A stretch of DNA of 64,000 nt from the NCBI RefSeq assembly GCF_000214355.1, contig NC_015577.1, positions 2,250,453 through 2,314,452 on the forward strand, written 5' to 3'. The notes under the pieces were generated by a model. It made no database searches. It saw only the letters and a program-made list of their open reading frames with translations, and was not told where the DNA came from. Both the position numbers and the translations under genes were made by a program. This document shows positions 32,430-41,737 of this stretch, one piece after another; within the stretch, counting starts at the first letter, position 1, and every line of letters starts with the position of its first letter. This DNA comes from Leadbettera azotonutricia ZAS-9. Its GTDB lineage: Bacteria; Spirochaetota; Spirochaetia; Treponematales; Breznakiellaceae.

Positions 32430-33875
32430 TTAAAAACGGAAGTATATAAACGGATTATATGCATCCGTAGCAAGGGTGCCAAAAGACCAAACAAACAGGA
32501 TAATCAAAACAATGTACTTCAAAGAAACCGTTAATGTATTCGTCTGAATCTTTAATTTTCTCCACCAAGGGAATGAAAAAATAATGCCGAGGCCCAATAA
32601 AATATAGAACCTTGTATCAGCTAAGAATAAAATATCCACCGGGACAGGGATATTTTTTGCAAAATCAATAAAAGCTGCATAAAATAAAAAACCGTTTTTA
32701 AAGTCCAGCCTGAAGAACATAAATAGGCTTATCATAACGGCAAGGCAATAAACATGGGCTAAAATAGATTTTACGATCTCTAGCCCTGGACCTTTATTGT
32801 TAAAAAGAGGGGTTATCTTTTTTTTAAGGGATCGTTCCACAATCAATAGAATACCGTTGCAAAAACCAAAAAAAACAAAATTAAGTGCCGCGCCATGCCA
32901 CAAGCCGACCAGGGTAAACACAATGAGCACATTAACCACCTGCCTGACTTGGCCCTTCCAGCTGCCGCCCAGGGGTATATAAAGATAATCCCTGAACCAG
33001 GTTGAAAGGCTAATATGCCACCGCTTCCAGAATTCACTTACCGACCTAGTGACAAGAGGATAGTCAAAATTTTCCATTATCCTAAAACCAAACATTCTTC
33101 CCAGCCCAATGGCCATATCTGAATAACCGGAAAAATCGTAGTAAACCTGTAAAGCACCAGATACTATTGCCAACAAAAGATAGACAGAGGGGACATTATT
33201 ATAGGGAAGCAGTAAAATTCCATCCAACATTTCGGCCATGGTGTTTGCGATCAAAACTTTTTTTGCCAGCCCCACAATAAACCGCTCAACCCCCCTGGCA
33301 AACAAGTCAAGGCTGTGCTTCCGTTCCCTGATCTGTTCATTTATATCGTGATACCGAACAATCGGGCCTGCAATTAACTGAGGGAAAAATGAGATGAACA
33401 ATCCAAGATTAAGGATGTTCTTTTGTACCAGGCCGGGCTTCCGGTATACATCTATAAGATACGAAAGGGACTGGAAAGTATAAAACGATATACCCAAAGG
33501 CAATGCGACTTTGAAAACTTTGACTTGTAAATTTGATATATGAAAGGCTTTGAAAATTCCGTTCAGAATCTCTCCGCCGAACCCCAGATATTTAAAATAA
33601 AACAGAAGCAATAAATTCAGGCCTACTCCAAGGGCAAGGAATAATTTTCTTTTTAGAACAGAAAATGAGGAATTGCCTATCAATATGCCGATTCTGTGGT
33701 TCAAAAGGATGGAAACGAGCATTATCAAGACAAATTTCGGCTCTCCCCAGGCATAAAACAGCAAGCTCGCAAGAAGCAAAATGACATTTTTTACTTTGAA
33801 AAAAGGACAGCAATAATATAAAAAAAGCACGATCGGCAGAAAGAAAACAATAAAGATTATAGAACTAAACAACAT
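32430..33875 (-). CDS. MBOAT-family membrane O-acyltransferase (AlgI-like)
   Basis: 481 aa with about ten to twelve membrane helices. MBOAT/AlgI landmarks are FFPQLIAGPIVRY, YYDFSGYSDMAIGLGRMFGF, EFWKRWHISLSTWFRDYLYIPLGG and the catalytic His in LVGLWHGAALNFV. It moves acyl groups across the membrane for O-acylation of an exported polymer. The start codon overlaps the acyl-CoA synthetase stop (TAATG), and an AlgJ-like gene follows, so the three form one unit. Most AlgI systems acetylate; the coupled synthetase hints at another acyl group. Confidence 0.86.
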   Translation of the reverse strand: MLFSSIIFIVFFLPIVLFLYYCCPFFKVKNVILLLASLLFYAWGEPKFVLIMLVSILLNHRIGILIGNSSFSVLKRKLFLALGVGLNLLLLFYFKYLGFGGEILNGIFKAFHISNLQVKVFKVALPLGISFYTFQSLSYLIDVYRKPGLVQKNILNLGLFISFFPQLIAGPIVRYHDINEQIRERKHSLDLFARGVERFIVGLAKKVLIANTMAEMLDGILLLPYNNVPSVYLLLAIVSGALQVYYDFSGYSDMAIGLGRMFGFRIMENFDYPLVTRSVSEFWKRWHISLSTWFRDYLYIPLGGSWKGQVRQVVNVLIVFTLVGLWHGAALNFVFFGFCNGILLIVERSLKKKITPLFNNKGPGLEIVKSILAHVYCLAVMISLFMFFRLDFKNGFLFYAAFIDFAKNIPVPVDILFLADTRFYILLGLGIIFSFPWWRKLKIQTNTLTVSLKYIVLIILFVWSFGTLATDAYNPFIYFRF

Positions 33876-35536
33876 TATATATCGATACCTTTTTCTTCTA
33901 ATTCCTTTAAACCGGATTCGACGAGCTTAAATGTCTGTACTTTCCCGTTTGCGGAAAGTGGAAACGAATTTAAAAAGAAACTATATTTGGGGGTTTTAAA
34001 AAAACTGATTTTGTCTTTGCAAAATTCTATAATATCCTTTTCTCCGATCAATTCCCCCTGGTTTAAAATAACAAAGGCCGCAACTTCTTCGCCGTATTTT
34101 TTGGACGGGATACCTGCCACTTGCGCGTCTTTAATGCCAGGCATACTGCGCAGAAGGACTTCTACTTCTTTTGGGTATATATTTTCACCACCCCGGATGA
34201 TCAACTCTTTTATACGGCCATCAATTGCCAAGCAGCCATTGGAAAGGAGATGGCCCAGGTCACCGGTATGAAACCAGCCGTCTTTATCAATGGCTTCTCT
34301 GGTAGCTTCCTCCATTTTGTAATAACCTTTCATAACATTATGCCCCCTGGTCCAAATCTCCCCTGGTACATTCACAGGGCATTCAATATGATTAGGGTCG
34401 CGGATACTGACCTCTACTCCAAAAAGGGGTAGGCCAACAGTGGAGAGCCTTGGGTCTGCTGGATCCTCTGTGATAATCGTAGTAATAAATGGGGATGTTT
34501 CAGTAAGCCCATAAGCAAGAAATATCCCTTTCATGCGAAACTTATTTATAATATTTCTCATGAGGTCTGGAGGGCATACAGCGCCACCTATACAGCCATA
34601 ATTCACGCTTTCCATATTGAAATCATTAAACCGGGGATGGCTTAGCATTGCCATATACAAGCTCGGCACTGCAAATATCCAGGTACAGGCTTCATTTTGA
34701 ATAACTTCAAGACATCTAGTGATATCGAAATTTTCCAATACAACAATTTTAAAACCGTATATCAGGGGGAATACAATACCACCGGCAAGAGATGTAATAT
34801 AAAAAAAAGGCAGAGGATTTAAAATAATAGTGTTTTCATCAATCATTCCCAGTTTGTTTGGGGAATAAACTGTGTGATAGCAATTGAGTACTACATTCTT
34901 ATGGGTGAGCATTGCTCCTTTTGGTATACCGGTAGTGCCCGAGGTATACATAATGCATAATACATCATTATTGCTAACCTTGGATTCTGCCTTGCTTAAT
35001 TCCGTACTGTCAATTTTGCTTCCCGATAGTATTAAATCTTCCAGGACATACATACCCTGGTGCGTTATATTATCAATATTGGCAACCATTCTTAAAGAAG
35101 GAAAGGCCGCCGATTTAAGGTTCCCGGCGGAACTGGTTTTCAATTCCGGAATTAACTGATAAAGAATTTCCGCAAAATCCGAATCCCTGAACCGATCAAC
35201 AATAAAAAGGCCATTTATATCAGCCTGGGCAAGAATAAAACCAAGTTCTTTATGTTTACAATTTGCATTTATTGGAACCGCCATAATACCCACCCGTGCC
35301 GCAGCATAAAATACCGGCGCCCATTCCGGGACATTGTACGCCCAGATACCTATATGATCACCTTTCTTAAACCCGCTGGCAAGAAACCACCTTGCTAAAT
35401 CGTCTGCCTTTTTATCAATATCGCCAAAGGTATACCGTATATTCCTATTTGAGAAAACAAGGAATTCACTATTGCCGCGTTTTGCCGCTTGCTTCCTGAG
35501 TGCTTCGCCAAGGGTATAGTCAAGAACTTCTTTCAT
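33875..35536 (-). CDS. Acyl-CoA synthetase (AMP-forming)
   Basis: 553 aa. The P-loop-like motif YTSGTTGIPKGAMLTH, the core LAYGLTETSPF, the hinge region DGWFHTGDLGHL and the C-terminal catalytic-Lys segment SANGKVQTFKL are all canonical for ANL ligases; the length matches medium/long-chain synthetases. It activates a carboxylic acid to acyl-CoA with ATP. A strong promoter lies upstream, and the MBOAT gene is translationally coupled, so the product probably feeds polymer acylation. Confidence 0.85.
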   Translation of the reverse strand: MKEVLDYTLGEALRKQAAKRGNSEFLVFSNRNIRYTFGDIDKKADDLARWFLASGFKKGDHIGIWAYNVPEWAPVFYAAARVGIMAVPINANCKHKELGFILAQADINGLFIVDRFRDSDFAEILYQLIPELKTSSAGNLKSAAFPSLRMVANIDNITHQGMYVLEDLILSGSKIDSTELSKAESKVSNNDVLCIMYTSGTTGIPKGAMLTHKNVVLNCYHTVYSPNKLGMIDENTIILNPLPFFYITSLAGGIVFPLIYGFKIVVLENFDITRCLEVIQNEACTWIFAVPSLYMAMLSHPRFNDFNMESVNYGCIGGAVCPPDLMRNIINKFRMKGIFLAYGLTETSPFITTIITEDPADPRLSTVGLPLFGVEVSIRDPNHIECPVNVPGEIWTRGHNVMKGYYKMEEATREAIDKDGWFHTGDLGHLLSNGCLAIDGRIKELIIRGGENIYPKEVEVLLRSMPGIKDAQVAGIPSKKYGEEVAAFVILNQGELIGEKDIIEFCKDKISFFKTPKYSFFLNSFPLSANGKVQTFKLVESGLKELEEKGIDI

Positions 35537-35582
35537 AAAACCGCCTTAACTTAAATGCTTAACAGCAAATGGATGGATGGTC

Positions 35583-35611
35583 ATTCTAAGTTCAGTAATA
35601 AAATCTGTCAA
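35583..35611 (-). promoter_or_regulatory. Promoter of the acyl-CoA synthetase/MBOAT/AlgJ-like operon
   Basis: Minus strand, perfect -35 TTGACA, 17-bp spacer, -10 TAGAAT, about 40 nt upstream of the synthetase ATG, which has AAGGCGG as SD. Confidence 0.65.
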
Positions 35612-35652
35612 TATACAGTTGTACCCGCTGCCGGGATTAGCTGGCTTAATGC

Positions 35653-36555
35653 TCATTTATAGACAGATTTTTTCCAGCTGGAAGGCGGAATGCCAGTTTT
35701 TTGCTTGAACTGACGTGAAAAATAATACTGGTCATTAAAGCCCAGCTGGAATGCGGTTTCTTTGACGGTAAGATCGGTTTGTTCAAGCAAACGGCATGCC
35801 CTGTTGATTTTTATCTGAATATAATACTGGTAGGGCGTTATGGAGCTATATGCTTTAAAGACATCGTTTAAATGCGAAGCGCTTATATTGATTTTTTGGG
35901 CGATGCTTGGGATGTCTATTTCTTTGTAGATATTTGCTTCCATCAATTCTTTTGCTTTTTCTACGATTAGCTGCTGTTTTGAATATTCCGGATGCACTTT
36001 CCTGCGTTCGCCCGTAAGAAGATCGGCAAGAAGCAAAAATATTCTGGAACAGGCTTTTATTTGAAAGAGCGGCTGCTGTGAACACACCTCATCAAAAATC
36101 CTGGTAAAAATCGAGACTATATAATCGTGCAGGCCTATTTCAAAAAAAATTTGCTCCTGGGAAAGGATACCTTCAGTTACCAGGCCGTCAAAAAAACTGC
36201 CGGTAAACCCAACCCAATATTCATGCCAGCCGGTTTCGTACAAGGGTTTGTAATGATGCTTCATGCCGGGCAGGATGAGCAGCATGGAACCGGTGCTTAC
36301 CGTATAGGTTTTGTCCCCGGTATTGAAGATGCCGGCTCCGTCGCTGATATATACCAATTGAAATTCCGGCAGGATGCGCCCTTCAGCTACTTCACGGAAT
36401 GCTGCGGGATGCGCATTTTTATTGAGCGGATATACCGTCCTGGACGGGGTTTCAATCTCCCCGACAGTGGTACACAACATACCCAATTTTTCATCTTCTT
36501 CGCTGTAAGGTATGTAGCGTAAAAAAAAATTGTAATTTCCATTGACAGTCTTCAA
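35653..36555 (-). CDS. AraC-family transcriptional regulator
   Basis: 300 aa. An N-terminal cupin-like sensor (FQLVYISDGAGIFNTGDKTY, GSMLLILPGMKHHYKP) is followed by two helix-turn-helices (IPSIAQKINISASHLNDVFKAY and VKETAFQLGFNDQYYFSRQFKQKTG). The only upstream start is a TTG at 36555 without a clear SD, close to a TATACT box at about 36565-36570, so it may be nearly leaderless. It is divergent from an Lpl-type importer and a GH10 xylanase, and probably activates them in response to xylo-oligosaccharides. Confidence 0.86.
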   Translation of the reverse strand: MKTVNGNYNFFLRYIPYSEEDEKLGMLCTTVGEIETPSRTVYPLNKNAHPAAFREVAEGRILPEFQLVYISDGAGIFNTGDKTYTVSTGSMLLILPGMKHHYKPLYETGWHEYWVGFTGSFFDGLVTEGILSQEQIFFEIGLHDYIVSIFTRIFDEVCSQQPLFQIKACSRIFLLLADLLTGERRKVHPEYSKQQLIVEKAKELMEANIYKEIDIPSIAQKINISASHLNDVFKAYSSITPYQYYIQIKINRACRLLEQTDLTVKETAFQLGFNDQYYFSRQFKQKTGIPPSSWKKSVYK

Positions 36556-36709
36556 TATTTATGTAGTATAGGAGCGTTTATTATCTCTGTACATGGATAA
36601 TTCAATTTGGAGATGGATTAAACACGGATTTTTTAGATTTTACTATGAATTATCCCTTTATAAAAGAGTATTTTGTAAACAAAACCTTTCCTTTTTTAAC
36701 AAACAATGA

Positions 36710-36715
36710 TATAAT
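36710..36715 (+). promoter_or_regulatory. -10 element of the Lpl-type importer/xylanase operon
   Basis: A perfect TATAAT with no good -35 at 16-18 bp, which suits an activator-dependent promoter. Two A+T-rich 14-bp segments (36671-36684 and 36692-36705) share 10 bases at a 21-bp offset, a weaker version of the AraC site near 18640. This box places the operon start downstream of 36715 and supports the GTG at 36735. Confidence 0.4.
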
Positions 36716-36734
36716 TCCAGGACTGGGGGTTGAG

Positions 36735-37625
36735 GTGAAGAAGCAGAACGACTGGCAGCTTTGGGTACTTCTACTGCCCGCGCTTTTATATTTCTTCGTG
36801 TTCTGCTATCTGCCGATGTACGGCATACAGATCGCCTTCCGGGATTATAAAGCGGTCTTTGGGATTTTGGGCAGCAAATGGGTAGGGCTAAAGAATTTTT
36901 CCGATTTTTTCAGTACTTACTATTTTGCGCGCCTTTTGGGTAATACCTTCCTGCTCAATATTTTCGGTCTCCTGTGGGGTTTCCCCATACCCATTATTCT
37001 TGCGATTTCTTTAAATCAGATTGAACATCCGCTATATAAAAAATTGGTCCAGACTTCAATCTACATTCCTCATTTCATTTCCACTGTGGTTATGGTTGGC
37101 ATGCTATACCTCTTTTTATCCCCCTCAAACGGTATATTCAATAAATTCATTGGGATGGCCGGAGGTGCGCCAATTTATTTTATGGCTGAACCGGGCTGGT
37201 TCCGTACGCTATTCATAGGTTCAGATATCTGGCAACATGCCGGATGGAGCACGATCCTCTATATTGCAACCCTGACGGGCATCGATCCCGAACTATATGA
37301 GGCCGCCACGGTAGACGGCGCAACCAAAGGGCAAAAGATATGGCATATTGACATACCCCATCTTATGCCCATTGCGGTGATGATGCTTATATTAAGCTGC
37401 GGCAGCCTGCTGATATCCAACACCGACAAGGCGCTGCTGATGAAAACCGCTGCCAACAGCGCCAGGTCTGATATAATCGGCGTATATGTATATGAGATGG
37501 GCCTTGGAAAGGCACAGTTTTCGTACACGGCGGCTATAGGTTTGTTCACCAATGTGATTAATTTTATTACGATTATGATCGTCAATTCGGTGTCCAAAAA
37601 GCTCAACGAAACGAGTCTGTTCTAA
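36735..37625 (+). CDS. ABC oligosaccharide permease (LplB-type)
   Basis: 296 aa from GTG at 36735 (SD GGGGG; the frame is open further up, but a -10 box lies inside that part). VLLLPALLYFFVFCYLPMYGIQIAFRDYK is the near-universal start of LplB/YteP permeases, and YEAATVDGATKGQKIWHIDIPHL is the EAA loop. It imports complex oligosaccharides with the next two genes. Systems of this kind in Firmicutes import aldouronic-acid or pectin oligosaccharides, which fits the xylanase gene downstream. Confidence 0.86.
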   Translation: MKKQNDWQLWVLLLPALLYFFVFCYLPMYGIQIAFRDYKAVFGILGSKWVGLKNFSDFFSTYYFARLLGNTFLLNIFGLLWGFPIPIILAISLNQIEHPLYKKLVQTSIYIPHFISTVVMVGMLYLFLSPSNGIFNKFIGMAGGAPIYFMAEPGWFRTLFIGSDIWQHAGWSTILYIATLTGIDPELYEAATVDGATKGQKIWHIDIPHLMPIAVMMLILSCGSLLISNTDKALLMKTAANSARSDIIGVYVYEMGLGKAQFSYTAAIGLFTNVINFITIMIVNSVSKKLNETSLF

Positions 37626-37637
37626 GGGAGGGCTGAT

Positions 37638-38558
37638 ATGGCCGCAAGGGGCGTACAGGTCAATAAGGCCAATACTGATAAAGTTTTTGACCGTATAAAT
37701 CTCATCTTTTGGGTTATCGTTCTTGTTGCGATTTTATATCCGCTCTGGCTCATCATTGTGGCGAGTGTATCCGAGCCGGATGCGGTCATGATGGGGAAAG
37801 CCCTTTTATGGCCTGTAGGATTTTCATGGACCGGCTATCAGGCAGTGTTTCAGCACAAGCAACTAATAAGCTCCTATGCCAATTCTATCTTTTATACTGT
37901 ATCCGGTTCCGCGATAAGTGTGGCTGTCACCATGATGGCGGCCTATGCCCTCACCCGGAAGTTCAAGGGGAAGAAAGGGGTTAACCTTTATATCATTATT
38001 ACCATGTTCTTTTCAGGCGGGCTTATCCCCCAGTTTTTGATGAACCGTACCCTCGGCCTTTACAATACAGTGCTCATCATGATTATCATAAACGGCGTTT
38101 CAGTCTGGAACCTGATGGTAGCACGGACGTATATTTCTTCTGCCGTGCCAAATGAACTGTATGAGGCAGCTGCAATAGACGGGGCGGATCATTTCATATA
38201 TTTCTTCCGCATCGTGCTACCCCTTTCGGGTACTATTATCGCTGTGTTGGCCGTATACTATGGCGTTGCACGATGGAACGACTATTTCACTGCCCTGGTT
38301 TATATACGTGACCGGGCCAAGCTGCCTCTGCAAACCATACTGCGGGAGGTCATCGCCACCCTGACTACGAGCACATCGGATGCGGATTTTTTCAGCGCCT
38401 ATGCTAACGATTCCCATGCAATTTCTGAAGCTATACGCAGAGCCCAGGTGGCGAAATATTGCTGCATTGTGGTTTCTACAGTGCCGACTGTGGCGCTGTA
38501 TATGCTTATGCAGAAGTACTTTGTCAAGGGTGTATTAATTGGTTCGCTCAAGGGCTGA
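37638..38558 (+). CDS. ABC oligosaccharide permease (YtcP/LplC-type)
   Basis: 306 aa, six membrane helices. FDRINLIFWVIVLVAILYPLWLIIVASVSEP is the typical first helix; NELYEAAAIDGADHFIYFFRIVLPL is the EAA loop, and VPTVALYMLMQKYFVKGVLIGSLKG the conserved end. SD GGGAGGG lies 7 nt before ATG. It forms a heterodimer with the LplB-type permease, 12 bp upstream. No ATPase gene is next to it. Confidence 0.88.
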   Translation: MAARGVQVNKANTDKVFDRINLIFWVIVLVAILYPLWLIIVASVSEPDAVMMGKALLWPVGFSWTGYQAVFQHKQLISSYANSIFYTVSGSAISVAVTMMAAYALTRKFKGKKGVNLYIIITMFFSGGLIPQFLMNRTLGLYNTVLIMIIINGVSVWNLMVARTYISSAVPNELYEAAAIDGADHFIYFFRIVLPLSGTIIAVLAVYYGVARWNDYFTALVYIRDRAKLPLQTILREVIATLTTSTSDADFFSAYANDSHAISEAIRRAQVAKYCCIVVSTVPTVALYMLMQKYFVKGVLIGSLKG

Positions 38559-38583
38559 CCGTGATTTTTTTGAAGGAGAAAGA

Positions 38584-40155
38584 ATGAAAGTACAGTACAA
38601 ACAGGCGGCAGCGGCAGGAATCATGCTACTGCTTGCAGCCCTCGGCGGGTGCAAAAAGAACGAGGCGTCGGCTTCAGGATCTGGACAGATTAATCTTCGT
38701 GTTTTCCAGTACGAAGTGGAAAATCAGCAAATGGACTTCCCGAATCTCTGGTTCTTTCAGGAACTTGAAAAAAAGACGGGGGTTCATATTGAGTGGGAGC
38801 CGGTCAAAGATGGCGACTGGACCACGCGGCTTAATCTTATGTTCGCTTCGATGGATTTGCCGGATATCATACGCACCGGGGATGTGGATATTGAGGAATA
38901 TGGCGTTACCCAGGGCTTGCTGGTGGCTCTTAACGATTATCTTGAACCGAATATGCCTAACTATTACAGCCGGTTGTTTATGAACGAGGCCAATAAGGCA
39001 ATGCCCGCTTCCGATGGCAAGATGTACTGGATTGGGGGCCTTATCGCTCAAAATATAAACCATGACGGAAGCCATTACATAAACAAAGCATGGCTGGACA
39101 AGCTTGGCCTTGCGGTCCCAAAGACCATTGACGAGCTGACCGATGTCCTCAAGGCATTCCGCGACAGGGACCCGAACGGCAACGGATTAAAAGATGAAAT
39201 CCCTTTCTCTGCAGGTGATCTGATTCATCAGACCCAGGGCCTTTACACCCATTTCGCAAATTTCGGCGTCCCCCTGCAGCGTTATGTGTACGCTGTCATC
39301 CAGGAAAACAGCAAGCTTGTCTTCCCTGGCAACATGGATGGGTTCCGGCCAGCCCTCGAATGGCTTGCCATGTGTTACCGCGAGGGCCTTTTGGACATGG
39401 AGTCCATCACCCAGGATTCCAATGCCTGGGGTATCAAGATGAATGCTGGGCTGGTAGGGTACACAACTTATCTCAGGCTTATCAATACAGCCCTCAGCCC
39501 CGATATCGCGGCGCAGTACGAATCAATATTGCCCCCAGCAGGCAAGTACGGGGTATCAGTCCCGAGGCTGCTGGAGGTCCCGAATGTGGATGCCGTTTTG
39601 ACGACCGCCAATAAACATATTCCTGAATCCTTAAAATGGCTGGATGCCCAGTTTGAAACCGAAACGATGATGATTGCATACAACGGCCCCATTCAGCCGG
39701 GTGGGCCAATAGATCCGACAATGAAAATAAACAATCAGGGGAAATATGAAATTCTCTATGTGCCTGAGAACAATTTATTGTATAAATATGTACCGGTTTA
39801 TCACGCCATGTTCTTCGCCCCCGGGGATTATTATTTCAACATATTTGAAATGCCTCCCCACCGGGTAGAACGCTTCAATTCCAGCAAACAATATGCGGAT
39901 GCGGGTGTGCTTGAGCCAGGTTCATTCACCATACTCAACAACCTTATCAAACCCAGTGCTGAAGATTCCCTTGAAATTACCCGGCTTTATAATGAAATTG
40001 ATAAATTGATGCAGGAATCCATTGCAAATTTTATCAGAAGCGGTATAACTGATGCAGGCTGGCTGGAATTCTTGAATTCCGGTAAATCTATAGGTGTTGA
40101 CAGATATGTCGCGCTTCTTCAAAAAGCGTACGATGCCTATCTGACAGCGAAGTAA
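38584..40155 (+). CDS. ABC oligosaccharide-binding lipoprotein (LplA-type)
   Basis: 523 aa from MKVQYK (SD AAGGAG); lipobox AALGGC (Cys23). Motifs of the large LplA subfamily are WFFQELEKKTGVHIEWEPV, RLNLMFASMDLPDIIRTGD and DPNGNGLKDEIPFS, a Ca-binding-like loop. The length of about 520 aa is normal for binding proteins that take long oligosaccharides. It is the third gene of the importer operon, and the GH10 gene begins 6 bp later. Confidence 0.88.
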   Translation: MKVQYKQAAAAGIMLLLAALGGCKKNEASASGSGQINLRVFQYEVENQQMDFPNLWFFQELEKKTGVHIEWEPVKDGDWTTRLNLMFASMDLPDIIRTGDVDIEEYGVTQGLLVALNDYLEPNMPNYYSRLFMNEANKAMPASDGKMYWIGGLIAQNINHDGSHYINKAWLDKLGLAVPKTIDELTDVLKAFRDRDPNGNGLKDEIPFSAGDLIHQTQGLYTHFANFGVPLQRYVYAVIQENSKLVFPGNMDGFRPALEWLAMCYREGLLDMESITQDSNAWGIKMNAGLVGYTTYLRLINTALSPDIAAQYESILPPAGKYGVSVPRLLEVPNVDAVLTTANKHIPESLKWLDAQFETETMMIAYNGPIQPGGPIDPTMKINNQGKYEILYVPENNLLYKYVPVYHAMFFAPGDYYFNIFEMPPHRVERFNSSKQYADAGVLEPGSFTILNNLIKPSAEDSLEITRLYNEIDKLMQESIANFIRSGITDAGWLEFLNSGKSIGVDRYVALLQKAYDAYLTAK

Positions 40156-40161
40156 AGCCAT

Positions 40162-41652
40162 ATGAAACAAATTCATGTAAGGCTGGATGATGCAGGTGGT
40201 ATTCCAATGGCAAGGCCGATTTTGGAGTCTGTATATGCAAGCGATCTCGAATTCGAACCCGATGAGCGCCGCCAGCGCATTTTGCCTGATGGAACGGTAG
40301 AGCTTACGGTGACCCATGAACCTTATATGATACATGCCAAAATTTATTTGCCCTTATACGGCAATATTTGGATCATGGCTGATAATGAAGGCTTAGGGTA
40401 TACAGGTGATTTTGTCGATTTTGTTTCAGAAGCTTGCCATACCTATATCCGAGAGGCGGAAAAACACGGAGAAAATATTACCCTTTCTCCCGAGGCACAC
40501 AGCCACCTGGCTGCGGCAAAGGAGTTTACCCATCTTGCAGACCGGGGGAAGAGCACTGCCGAAAACCGGCTCTATGCCCTTTCCCATGCGGTTTACGCTG
40601 CAGAAGCAGCCCTGTTTGAAGCGTCGTGTCAAAGGGTATATGCGAACCCCAGGGACAATCTGCTCCTGGGCTGCAACTTTTTTAAATATACATCTTCTGA
40701 TGCACGATACGCAAAATTTTTCGCCGATGCTTTTGATTTTGCCACCCTTCCCTTCTATCCGGGGCGGACAGTACCGGAAAAAGGCAAATATACCTACGAA
40801 TATATTGATCTAGCCCTGGAATACCTGCAAAGCAAAAACATCAAACCCAAAGGGCATCCGATATGGTTCGGTCACGAGAGTGTGAACCCAAAATGGCTTT
40901 TCGGCCAACCTTTTGAAACCTTGCAGAAAAACGCCAGGGAAATCGCGTTGCATCATGTTAAGGCTTACAAGGGCAGGATCAAGGTCTGGGATGCCATGAA
41001 CGAAGCCCATGACTGGGCTAATTGCTTTACACTTACTCAACCTCAGTTAGTCGAATTGACCCGTACCTGCTGTGACGCACTCCACGAAGTAGACAGTTCT
41101 GCCATTGCGGTAGTGAACGTGTGCCTGCCCTTTGCAGAATATGTTGCGGGACGTTATGTGTGTTACGGTTCCCTTCCGGAAAAGCTCCACTCACCTCTGA
41201 CCTATTTCCGCGCGATTCTTGATGCAGGGGTGCAATTCGATGTAACCGGCATTCAGCTTTACTTCCCGGCCCGCGATATGGTTGCAGTAGATCGCATGCT
41301 TTCAGTTTTTGCTTCTCTTGGAAAGCCGGTGCATATTACTGAAATGGGGGTTAACGGCGACATACGCGGACATGCCTCCCAGAGCGGTTCATCCTGGACA
41401 CAGCTTTCCATGTCCGAAGGAGTTTGGCATGGGGGATGGAATGAGCATACCCAGGCCGACTGGCTGGAGCAATTCTATACGATTGCGGCTGCCCGCCCTG
41501 AAATACAAGCCCTGACCTGGTGGGATTTTATCGAGCCATCGTTTTCAGGAAACGGCGCTTTTCTTTACGAAGATGAAAACCCCAGAGAAATGTACTTCAG
41601 GTTGTTGGCGCTTAAGGACAGAATCATTAAAAAGCGATATGGCACTGTTTAA
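40162..41652 (+). CDS. Cytoplasmic GH10 endo-xylanase with N-terminal extension
   Basis: 496 aa with no signal peptide. The GH10 barrel occupies about residues 160-495: LLLGCNFFKY, GHPIWFGHE, KVWDAMNEAHD (acid/base Glu281), HITEMGV (nucleophile Glu394) and ALTWWDFIEPSF, ending at about 490. The first roughly 155 residues are not GH10 and resemble no domain I can name; they look beta-strand then helix. Cytoplasmic GH10 enzymes next to Lpl-type importers cut imported (methylglucurono-)xylo-oligosaccharides. It is the last gene of that operon. Confidence 0.86.
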   Translation: MKQIHVRLDDAGGIPMARPILESVYASDLEFEPDERRQRILPDGTVELTVTHEPYMIHAKIYLPLYGNIWIMADNEGLGYTGDFVDFVSEACHTYIREAEKHGENITLSPEAHSHLAAAKEFTHLADRGKSTAENRLYALSHAVYAAEAALFEASCQRVYANPRDNLLLGCNFFKYTSSDARYAKFFADAFDFATLPFYPGRTVPEKGKYTYEYIDLALEYLQSKNIKPKGHPIWFGHESVNPKWLFGQPFETLQKNAREIALHHVKAYKGRIKVWDAMNEAHDWANCFTLTQPQLVELTRTCCDALHEVDSSAIAVVNVCLPFAEYVAGRYVCYGSLPEKLHSPLTYFRAILDAGVQFDVTGIQLYFPARDMVAVDRMLSVFASLGKPVHITEMGVNGDIRGHASQSGSSWTQLSMSEGVWHGGWNEHTQADWLEQFYTIAAARPEIQALTWWDFIEPSFSGNGAFLYEDENPREMYFRLLALKDRIIKKRYGTV

Positions 41653-41678
41653 AATTCCAATTCCCATATAATCCATCA

Positions 41679-41708
41679 TTGTAAAATAATTTATTTTCCT
41701 GGTATTAT
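41679..41708 (+). promoter_or_regulatory. Promoter of the dehydrogenase-dhaK-dhaL-isomerase operon
   Basis: -35 TTGTAA, 18-bp spacer, -10 TATTAT, 29 bp upstream of the dehydrogenase ATG, whose SD is GGAGG. The 85-bp gap after the xylanase gene holds nothing else clear. Confidence 0.45.
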
Positions 41709-41737
41709 ATCATAGTATCGCAGAATGGAGGCAAAGC

